A stretch of DNA of 64,000 nt from Owenia fusiformis (taxonomy: Eukaryota; Annelida; Polychaeta; Sabellida; Oweniidae): NCBI GenBank assembly GCA_903813345.2, contig CAIIXF020000003.1, forward strand, positions 9,442,218 to 9,506,217. The letters run 5' to 3'. Below the pieces are notes generated by a model. It searched no databases. It was not told where the DNA came from and was given only the letters and a program-made list of their open reading frames with translations. The position numbers were made by a program, and so were the translations under genes. The number at the start of each line of letters is the position of its first letter. Within the stretch, counting starts at the first letter, position 1. Positions 23,701 to 35,700 of this stretch are shown piece after piece.

Positions 23701-26700
23701 GGCTGCCAGACGGGGGAGGTGGAGTGGGGATGCCAGAGGGCGAGTAAGTATTAATCTTCCAGAATCATTAATTTTATCAAGGAGCTTTGATGATGTCTCT
23801 CTGGGCAATTTAAAAGTGTCTGAGACAATACATAAAACAAATTCAGAACTTTTCCATTGTTTTGTTTGGGGTGTGAGGGGTGGCCCACTCCCCCTAGGGG
23901 GGGGGGGCGCCAGAGGGGGGGGGGTATGCAAGTGCAAGATGCAAGAGGGGGAGTAAGTCCCCCAGAAACACTAACTATATCAAGGAACTATTTGATGATA
24001 TCTGGGTACTTTAAAAGTGACCAGAGCTGTCAAGTGTCCCGCGAATGGCGGGATTATCCCGCGAATTTGATCAAAATTAGGCTAATTCGCGTGTCCCGCA
24101 TTGTCCCGCGAAGTCCCGCAAAATGTGGCTTTGACCTCCGCGAATTTCCGAAATTGTTGCAATCCCCTATATTTTGATTATCTTATCTTATATAAGAAGC
24201 TAAGTTTTTGCACTTTTGAGGAGTAAAGTTTACCTAATTTTAAGTACCTAGCATGCTGTTGTTTGGTATCAAAACCAGAACAACGGCAACGCCAAAGCGT
24301 AGCGAATCCCATCGAACAGAAATAGCTGGCATTTTTACAAACGAAATATATAGCAAATATCATAAAATAACACACATAAGAAAGTTGTCATCAGAAGAAG
24401 TAATATGCTTTTTTATAGTATTCACATGCCAAATATGAACAAAATCGCTCCACTACTTTTCGAGTTATAGTAAAATACTTTAAAATGGAGGCCATTTTTC
24501 AAAATGGCCGCCTTCTACCAAAAGTGTCATAAGACAGTGTGCCATGCTAATAGTATTCGAATACCAAATATGAACAAAATCGCTCAACTACTTTTCAAGT
24601 TACAGCAAAAATCGTAAAATAACGAGTAAAGGCTGAGTAAAATACGTTTAAATGGCGACCATTTTTCAAATTCCATTTTTTGTCATCAGAAGAAGTAATA
24701 TGCTTTTTTTATAGTATTCACATGGCAAATATGAACAAAATCGCTCCACTACTTTTCGAGTTACAGTAAAATACTTTAAAATGGTGGCCATTTTTCAAAA
24801 TGGCCGCCTTCTACCAAAAGTGTCATTAGACAGTGTGCCATGCTTATATTATTCACATACCAAATATGAACAAAATCGCTCCACTACTTTTCGAGTTATA
24901 GTAAAATACGCTAGAATGGCGGCCATTTTTCAAAATGGCCGCCTTCTACCAAAAATGTCATTAGACAGTGTGCCATGCTTATAGTATTCACAAACCAAAT
25001 ATGAACAAAATCGCTCCACTCCTTTTTGAGTTAAAGTAAAATATGTTCAAATGGCGACCATTTTTCGAAATGGCGGCAAATTTTCAAAATGGCTCCTCCT
25101 ACCAAAAATGTCATTAGACAGTGAGCCATGCTTATAGTATTCACATACCAAATATGAACAAAATCGCTCCAATACTTCTCGAGTTACAGCAAAAATCGTA
25201 AAATAACGAGTAAAGGCCGCCATTTTTCAAGATGGCTGCCATGTGCTATTTTAATTTCTACATTTCTAGCTTTATCAATGTCCTATATAATTTTTTTACA
25301 TTTAAAACATAATGCTATCACAGTTTTACATATTGCACCTAAATAACTGTAAAATCGGCACTAAAATGGCCGCCATTTTAAAATGAGCGGCCATTTTGAA
25401 AATCGGCTTTTAAGCAGAACTTCTACCCCCATAGGGTATATGTGTACAAAATATGAACAAAATCGGGCCAACGGTATTTGAGTTATTGCCCGGACGGACG
25501 GACGGACGGACGTACGTACGTAGGGACGGACGGACGGAGGCGTTCCCTATATCCCTCCGAACTTCGTCGTCCCTTCGGTCGTTCGGGGTACAGAAAACGT
25601 TTGTGCCGAGACCAGCTGGGTGTTATTCGAAACTAGAAACCCTGCTCTTTGGTCTATATTTCTTAATTAATCAGTATCTGAAAGTTTGATTTAAGTACTT
25701 CTACACGCTTTTACATTAGTCCCAATCACGCAAATCCCTTGAATGTCCCGGGACATCCTGCAAATTTAGGTGGATGTCCCGCGAAATCCCGCAAATTTAG
25801 GGCACTTTGTCTAAAAAATCTGTCCCTCTATGAAGTTTTTGGTGGTACACCTGTTAACTGTCCCGCAATTTGGGTGTTTGTCCCTCGAATGGTCCCGCGA
25901 AATCCCGCGAATTTGATAAAAAAAATCTCCTATTAGCGCAATCACGCAAATCCATTAAATGTCCCGCAAAATCCCGCGAATTTAGTAGATGTCCCGCAAA
26001 ATCCCGCGAATTTTGGGCACTGGGTCTAAAAAATCTGTCCCGCGAGAAAATCTTTAGGGGTTGACAGTACTGAGTGACTGAGAAAAAACTTAGAACTTTT
26101 CCATTGTTTTGTGGGGGGTGAGGGGTGGCCAATACCCCTAGAAAATTTTACAATTTTAAGATGCTATTTGGTGCTTTCTGGGTACTTTCAAAGTGAATGA
26201 GTCAATGAAAAAAAATATTACAAAAAAAATATTTAAAAAAAAAAAAATTTAAATTTTTTTTTTCAAATTTATTTTTGGGGGGGTGACAAAGGGGGGTGCG
26301 GTCGCACCCATCGCACCCCCCCATCTGACGGCCCTGACAATCAAGGGAGAACAATCTTGCTTCAGGATCCTCCCCCTCCCCACCTCCCCTTAACTACTTG
26401 AAATTTACTATCCTTGAAGCAAGACTTAGTGAGAATTCTATAAAAACTACATTTTCAGATTTCAAAATGATAAACGAACTTTGCAGATTCAAAACATTAT
26501 AGATGAGTAGCAATATTGAAGGAATTATAAGCAAAGGCATGAAAAACAACATGCTTATGACAAATCAGAGAAATGTGTTAATTATTATTAAGAGACCCCA
26601 GAGAGTGTTCTTACCCCCCTATCACACCAAACTAGTTCTTACCCGTTCTTGCCAGTCCTACGAAAACATCGTCAAATGGGCTCAATCTGGCTGTGGTCGG

Positions 26701-29700
26701 GAAATATGTCTGAAATAATTAGCTTCTTCGTTCTTAAAGACCGTGCTCGAGTACCCCCCTGCAGCCCATTAAGGAAATTAGATAGCTGATAAAAATTACA
26801 TAATTAAACATTAAGGATTAGCCTATCACTGATGGGCTCACTTTCCTTATATGGATAACTGTAGTATTTACTGAACATAATGACCTATGCACATGGTATA
26901 TTTGGCGGGGTTTTGTATCTTGTAGGGTGCTTGTTTATGAAGGACAATTGGGTGTTAGTCTACAGATAGCCATCTGAGATAAAGTTTTCTTTATTCTTTT
27001 AATTATCCAAATAATTTCAAGAAGTCCATAATTTGTTATCTTCTTATTCTACCATAAATGATGAGCTGAATTTTACTAATGACCACTTTGAATGTCTAAA
27101 GAATCAGGATCTACTTGAAGAGTGTCATTAGCAATTGGTTTTAGGATAGTTCAGTAGAAGTTTATAGGGAACTTCTCAAAAATTTGCCAAATGAATTATA
27201 GATCATGGTATGAACCAATCCTGAGATACCAACAAGTTTCCTACAATCCCCCAAATCAAGGGTAATGTCTGGAAATGTAATGTCCCTTTCATCCAGAGAA
27301 ATGAAAGCAAACACAGGACAACCAGAACCATGATAAATGTCCAAAATAAGGAAAAGTTGGGTAATACAGTGGGGTTGTTGAAAGATATTCTTCTCAGGGA
27401 CACCAAACCCAGGATGTCCTGGTCTCTAACCCATAATCACTCATAAACCATACAGTTTGAAATTGTAAACTAATTTTCAATGAGAATATTTGAGTCATCT
27501 TCAAAATGTTAAAATGGTCAATTCAATTATATAACCTGGGGATGTCTCTACTTCCCTTTACTTTCACTTTACTTACAGTTCTCAAATCAACTACATCATG
27601 TCTCAAGCACTAACAAATAAAAGTAAACAGAAAGTTATTATTCAAAGTAGAACATCTTGGAGAGGATTTATAAAGCAGAGACTTTATAACAAGCTTGGTG
27701 GGATTAAAATGCAAACTTAGCAATACCAGTTTAGTGACTTATACATTGTCAAATGCATTTGATACACAATGTTGAGAAAAGGTCAACAATTATTAGCACC
27801 AACATATTGTATAAAACAAAACACGGAACATATTCAAGGATTATCAATAAACTCAAGCAAAAGACCTTATAAAACAATATCATTTAAAATCAAAGGAATA
27901 TATACTCATTGGCATTGTTGGATTACGTTTTTGAATTGATGAATACTACACATGTTTGGTAAGTAGAAAACATTGTTCTCTATTTACACTCAGCAATATC
28001 CCTTTGTTTATATGTATCATGTGACCAATTTCTGCAATGCCGATTGGCTGTACTTTGAGTTGTTAACTCCTCCCATTAGCAGTTAAAAAAATGAAGATTT
28101 AATGTGTTTTCAAGATAACTCTGATTGAAATAAATACATTTATTTGAAGATTGTATATTCATACACAAATGAGACAAATTATGTTGCAATCTGATCATTA
28201 ATTCTATAGGAAAAGGCTAATTTATTGTCAGAGCAAGCAGTTTCAGTTATTTTCAAATTTAATGGTTTACTAATGACTCCATTTCTTACTGAATCTGGCT
28301 TTAAATACTCAGCCACCCCCTTTAAACAGTCTTCAATACGTCCATCTCGTTCGCAGTTCGTTCAGGTCGCACCACGTCCGAGTGCAACGTCATAGAATGC
28401 GTCCCTTCTAGAAGGTCAACATGACCTGATTACAGAACGGCATGGCCGCATCGAATTTTGAATCGATTCAAAATTCTAAAATCACATTCCCGTCTGAGAA
28501 CGTTCATAAAGTTCGTAAATAGACCTTAGAAGCTACGTTCATTCCGTTCGCACACAGTTAAAAACCAGTTTTGAAGAACGCAGTGGCAACTTGTTTGGTT
28601 TGATAGCTATATTTTTGCTAACTCGTTCATAAGCAGTGTTAAATACTTTCTTAATCAGTTTAAACCCGTTTGCAATTAGTTCTACCTCGTTCTCTACATG
28701 TCCGCAGACAGTTAAACTCGTTAAAACATCCCTAGTAGGATTGAAGTACGACGGTTCCGTTCGTAGTACGTCCAGCTCATCGTTAGTACATTGTCACTCG
28801 TTCTAATTGTAGAACGTGACGACCACGAGAACATTTTGAGCATTGTCTAAGTTCTAGAGGACCTACCCATTCGAGTATGTTCGATGAAGTTTGTAAATAG
28901 ATCCCAAACGGTTCTTAGTAGGTCCAGTCGGTTCGTATACAGTTGAAGCCCGTTTTCGAGAATGCAGTGAGAACTAGTTTGGTGTGATAGTAGGATTAGC
29001 TTTTCTTTATTTGCTCCTCATTTAATTCTTTCAAAGCATTTTTCTCATTCTCTCACTATTTACTAGACGCTCCTGCTAGGGAACTAATGATCGCATTAGT
29101 GGAAGTCTAGGAGGCCTGTTATGCCTCTTTCCCTGTGTGTATGGTACATATTTTCAACGCACACATACTATTTTACTCATTTTTCCAAAAAATAATTAAA
29201 AGCTTAAAATTATAACTTTTTACATTACACGTTTGAATTAATATTTTTTTCAAAAGTGGAACTAATGGGACATTATATTATTCAGTTGGGGTTACATTAT
29301 CATCAGTTGACTATTTCTTAAAATCTTGCACCAGTTTTGAGATAGAAGAGCTCAAAAACATCCGCCCGTCCAGGCGATAATTCAAATAACAATGACCTGA
29401 TTTTGTCAATATTTTGTAAACATGCATACTCCCTAGGAATAGAAGTTCTGCTGAAAAGCTGATTTTCAAAATGGCCATTTTAGTGCCAATTTTACAGTAA
29501 TTTAGGTATAATATTGTCGGACCTGGCCAAAATCTGGTAGTGTGGTTGTGATCGGGTCACGAACAATTTTTATTATTTATTAAGGGATTCTCACTGGTCT
29601 TATGTGGGCGTAGACCTGGTTTGGTGGTACTGCTTTCACTGAAAGAGGAGGTTGTTACACATATGCATACAAAATACAGATATACAGTTTTTATAATTTA

Positions 29701-32700
29701 TTAACACTATAATTTAACAAATAAAACTCAGTGTCCATATAATAATCGAATGTAAGTTGTGTCGTTGCTCTTCTCTTGTTGTACTCTACTCGGCTTTACT
29801 CTCTATTCTGTTTTGGTTTCGTCTCTGCTATCTGTTGTGCTTTATGTTCGACTCTGTTCTGCTTACTCTTGACTCTGTTTTGCTTTACTCTGTTCTGCCC
29901 CTGTTTACTCTTTACTCCTTTCTGCTCTGCTCTGCTTACTTTTTACTCCTCTCTGCTCTGCTTACTCTTTACTCCTTTCAGCTCTGCTCTGCTTACTCTT
30001 TACTCCTATCTGCCCTGCTAATTCAGGATTTTGCTCTGCTTACTCTTTACTCCTTTCTTCTCTGCTCTGCTTACTCTTGACTCCTATCTGCCCTGCTTAC
30101 TCAGGATTCTGCTCTGCTTACTCTTTACTCCTATCTACCCTGCTTATTCAGGATTCTGCTCTACTTACTCTTTACTCCTATCTGCTCTGCTCTGCTTACT
30201 CTTTACTCCCATCTGCCCTGCTTATTCAGGATTCTGCTCTGCTTACTCTTTACTCTTTTCCGCTCTGCTCTGCTTACTCTTTACTCCTATCTGCCCTGCT
30301 TACTCAGGATTATGCTCTGCTTACTCTTTACTCCTATCTGCTCTGCACTGCTTACTCTTTACTCCTATCTGCAATGCTTACTCAGGATTCTGCTCTGGTT
30401 ACTCTTTACTCCTATCTGCTCTGCACTGCTTACTCTTTACTCCTATCTGCAATGCTTTCTCAGGATTCTGCTCTGGTTACTCTTTATTCCGCTCTGCTCT
30501 GTTTTATTCTCTATTCTGCTCTGGTTACTCTGGATTACTCTTCTTCAGCCCGAGTTACTCTTCTTTACTCTTCGCCGCTCTGCTGTGCTCTCTCCTCTGT
30601 TCTGGTTACTCAGGATTACTCTTCTTCAGCCCAAGTTACTCTTCTTTACTCCCGACCACGGTTCTTTACTCCTCTGGTCCAGGTTACTCTCCGAACTCAC
30701 AGATTACTCTTGGCTTACTCTCTGGTAGTTCTGCTTAGAGTAACAAGTACTCTGAGCTCACTGGTAGATACCGTAAGGCCAAGGAGTAAACGTGATTTAG
30801 TCGTCTGTCATCTGCTAAGGTTTTACTCCCGCTATTCTTCTTTACTCCTAGCCACTGCCATTTACTCCTCTGGTCCAGGTTACTCTCCAAACTCACAGAT
30901 TACTCTTGGCTTACTCTCTGGTAGTTCTGCTTAGAGTAACAAGTACTCTGAGCTCACTGGTAGATACCGTAAGGCCAAGGAGTAAACGTGAGATTAGACT
31001 TGAACTACACGTGGACCGGAAGTCATCCAAGATGGCGGAATTACACGTGGACCGGAAGTCATCCAAGATGGCGGGCTTTCAAGGGATTGTGGGAACTGTA
31101 TGATGCAACTGCCAACATCAACGCTGAATTACAAAGAATCAAGTTAAAACCTTTCAATTCTATCACAAAAAGGAATTATAAAACTAGATTAACACTCACA
31201 AACTCTGACAAACGTCCTCTAAGCACCTCTAGACTGCAGTCTCCCTAGCAGCTCTCCCTGGACGTCAATAACATCTCTGGCCAAATATCCACGTGTCACT
31301 GTCTGTTTCAGCCACAAACAGTGTGAAATAATCCAATAAACTCCGTCCGTCACTTGGTTAAACTCTATTCTCCTTTTGAGAGTTCAACACTCCTTGAATT
31401 GACATCAATTCCACCAGGAAAATCACAATCTTCCATCAACTTCTTGAGCCAGCTTCTGTAAAATGACACTACAGGTCCTCACACTTCAACTTCTTGAGCT
31501 AGACTAACATAAGGTGATCAGATCATCTCCTATCTTAACCCACTAATGAGATGCATAAGGAAGCGATCTGATTGGCTACAGCTGGACTGAGCTGGTGTGT
31601 TTACTCCATTTGGTAATGCATTGTGGGAAATCACCATGGTAATGTCAATCAAGTAGCTTCTAATTCCTGGTGACTCATAACCATGTGGCCTATTTCTCCT
31701 ACAGGTTGACCAATTCTAGGACAAGGGTTCCCGCACAAGCAAAGAGTAAGGTTACTCTTACTCTTACTCCCAGCTTACTCCTAAGTTACTCTTTGAGATT
31801 TGCACTTACTCTTAGTTTACTCCTTAACTTACTAGCAGCACATGAAGTGTTAATTATGAATAAAAATGGCCTTAAAAATAACAAAAAGTGGGGAATTTCT
31901 AAATTTCCCACAATATATAAAACAGTAAGAGCAATATGTTTTAAATGTTAAATAATATAAACAAATAAACCAGGGTGTTTGGAGTCGTAGAAATGTATTG
32001 CATCATAAAAAATATACCATTACATAATATTACATAACATTACATTACATTATACAACATTACATAACATTATATAACCCTACATAATTAAAACCTGAAA
32101 ACAACACCTTCCACTATGCACCAAAAGTACATAACACAAACTAAACTAAAACCTAAGTTAACTATCAAATTAAAACAAGAAAAACGGTAAAATAAAAATA
32201 ACCCTCAAATGCAACTAAGACCCAAGTGGAGGGAGGGTGGGAGAAAAAGCTAGCTCATATTACTGCCTAATGCTACGTGTAAGCTGCTAAGAGACTGACT
32301 GACTGCTAGACTGGAGTGACCATGTGACCTGATGAATAACTCACATAGCCATCAGTACATTAGCATAAGTAAATAAACAAGCCCAGATGTCCACATTATT
32401 TAAATGAAGATACTGACATATCTCAGAATTAAAAAATATAAACAAATAAACCAGGGTGTTTGGAGTCGTAGAAATGTATTGCATCATAAAAAATATACCA
32501 TTACATAATATTACATAACATTACATTACATTATACAACATTACATAACATTATATAACCCTACATAATTAAAACTTGGAAACAACACCTTCCAAGAAAC
32601 TCTATAAAACAGTAAGAGCAATGTGTTTTAAATGTAAAAAAAATATATAGGAGAAATATATTTAAGAAACACATGGCAGCCATTTTGAAAAATGGTGGCT

Positions 32701-35700
32701 TTTACACAGTTTACGATTTTAGCTGAAACTTGAGAAGTAGTGGAGAAGTATGTAAATACTATATTACAAGCATGGCACACTGTTTAATGCCATTTTGAAA
32801 AATGGCTGCCATTTTTGCATGTGTTATTACATTGTAACTATACCTCGAAAAGTAGTGGAGCAATTTTGTTTATATTTGATATGTAGTAGGTGCCATTTTT
32901 ATGTGTTTTATTTTATGATTTTTTGCTATAACTAAAAAAGTAGTGCAAGGATTTTGTAAAAATGGCAACCAAGGCTGTTCGATGGGATTTGCTACGCTTT
33001 GGCATTGATGTTATCTAGTTCAAAACCTATATACTGAGACACCATATCCTGTTTATTTTTCTTAATGGCATTTATAATTCAAAATAACAGAATTAAGGGA
33101 ATAACTGAAATTGTACATTTGAAAATTTGAGTTCCAATATTATATTCAGTTGAGAAAAATCTAGACCCCATACTCTAAATTCTTTGAACTTCGTAGAAAT
33201 GACAAGTTATCAAACTGAAAGAAATTGTATATTAAGTGCAAAGGCAAATGTCTATTGAGTCTGAAATTTTTGTTTTCAGCTGAAGAAGAATCGCCAATTA
33301 TACCAGAGGACCCTTCCCAGAATAGAACCCAACTTGGCAGAGATACAAGTTTCCCATCCATTGACACAGAGGGGCGAGTCAATGTCAGGTAAACGAGTCT
33401 ATTTCAAGTGAACAAGTCAATGTCAGGTTAACGAGTCAATGTCATGTGAACAAATCTATGTCAAGTAAACACACCAATGACATGAAAACAAGTCAGTTAA
33501 GCTAAGTTCACACCAAAAGCGCTATCAAAGCGCCGTTGGTGTGGACTTAGCTCTAGTTGAAGAAAAACATAATAATTCGTTGGACATTGTCATTTCAATT
33601 TCTTCAGCTTCACCAAAAGGGGGAGTTACTTCTTTCTTCCAAATGATACTTTCACAACAATATCCATCACCCCCAAATGCAGTCAGATATTCAACAATTT
33701 TTCGGCACCAAATTTTTCAATGCGGACACAGCGCCAAATTATATCGGTTGTGTAATTGATTTGCCCAACAACATTGATGAAAATATCAACTCATTTAAAT
33801 TCAGAAAATCTGTTTAAGGACTTTTAATCACATCAGGTAGCATTTAGTTAAATTGGTAGCTGGACTTTGAAAAGTGTTCCACTTTACAGGTTTTCTGCAT
33901 GTTGATTTTGAAGTAATTTTTTGCAAACTAACAGATATATATTATATTGTACTTTTGTATTATATTGTACTTTTGTATTATATTGTACTTTTGTATTATA
34001 TTGTACTTTTGTATTCCAGTGGAGCGAGCTTCTCTGAGTTCATCCAGGATCAAACAGTGAGAATGTCACCGAGAAAAGGCCCTCGCGAAATGCGGCAACG
34101 TCACAAAAAACATAAAATGACACAACAAAAAGAGGATTTTGCTGCAGGCGTGGAGAGGCTAAGCCAAGAGAACTCCGACAAATCCTACAATCAATCATTT
34201 GGTAAGACTGAGTGTTTTCATTTATTTTTTTAACAACAGGCATTGAAGAAAATAGATACTGCATATTGAAAATATGACTTAAACATCAAGGATTAGGTGT
34301 CCAGGTTCAAATTTCTCAAAGCAAAGTTTTGATAAAAACACCAGGAGACAATCCTATTGCTAGTGTATTTTTTATATAATTTAGCAAAATTCTTGAAAAT
34401 TTTTGGACCACCCTGTATTTCGGATTTTGTATACATGAACTTCTCATATTTCACAGTTGCCTTTTATTCCATACATTTAGTACAAACAATACAACATATT
34501 TCACAGCTGCCTTTCATTTCAAACTCAACTACAAACAACACAACATATTTCACAGCTGCTTTTCATTTCAGACTCAACTACAAACAACACAACATATTTC
34601 ACAGCTGCTTTTCATTTCAGACTCAACTACAAACAACACAACATATTTCACAGCTGCTTTTCATTTCAGACTCAACTACAAACAACACAACATATTTCAC
34701 AGCTGCTTTTCATTTCAGACTCAACTACAATCAACACAACATATTTCACAGCTGCTTTTCATTTCAGACTCAACTACAAACAACACAACATATTTCACAG
34801 CTGCTTTTCATTTCAGACTCAACTACAAACAACACAACATATTTCACAGCTGCTTTTCATTTCAGACTCAACTACAAACAACACAACATATTTCACAGCT
34901 GCTTTTCATTTCAGACTCAACTACAAACAACACAACATATTTCACAGCTGCTTTTCATTTCAGACTCAACTACAAACAACACAACATATTTCACAGCTGC
35001 TTTTCATTTCAGACTCAACTACAAACAACACAACATATTTCACAGCTGCTTTTCATTTCAGACTCAACTACAAACAACACAACATATTTCACAGCTGCTT
35101 TTCATTTCAGACTCAACTACAAACAACACAACATATTTCACAGCTGCTTTTCATTTCAGACTCAACTACAAACAACACAACATATTTCACAGCTGCTTTT
35201 CATTTCAGACTCAACTACAAACAACACAACATATTTCACAGCTGCTTTTCATTTCAGACTCAACTACAAACAACACTGGGGACTTCACCACTGCCTTAGA
35301 GAAAATTATCGAAGAAAATGAAGATGACCCAAGGAAAAGTGTCGGGAGAAATCTTCGGGTTCCAAAAAAGAGAGGCAAAATCAATATCACAAAATTTTCA
35401 CAAGGAGTTCGCACTTTATCGCAACAGGATCCTGATTCAACATGTAAGTTTCCAGATTGAGATTACATGTCCATAGCCAGCTTTTGCCAAGGGGGTTCAC
35501 TTTTCAAGAAGTGCAGGGGGAGTCCTGATTCACATTTGACAACTTTGGCCAAAAATCACCAGACAAGTACTCAGAATTGTCAAAAACTGCATGATTTTTA
35601 AAGAATTTGTGGCCAAGGGGATTCACTCGAACCCTATTACAGTAAAACCTGTCTAGTCTGAACACTACCTGTCTAGTCTGAACACTACCTGTCTAGTCTG

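Noticed and set aside
23412-24177. Gly/Arg/Pro-rich frames in the G-rich tract
   Set aside because: Created by G runs and TCCCGC repeats on both strands; no conserved sequence.
29757-30934. Open frames of up to 285 codons in the TACTC region
   Set aside because: All frames are open because the + strand is almost only C and T plus occasional A/G. The translations are Leu/Ser/Tyr low-complexity, overlap each other and shift with the repeat.
34357-35460. 367-codon frame over the 49-bp array
   Set aside because: It starts in intron sequence, cycles through three frames of the repeat, and only its last part coincides with the true exon 5. Annotated as repeat plus exon instead.
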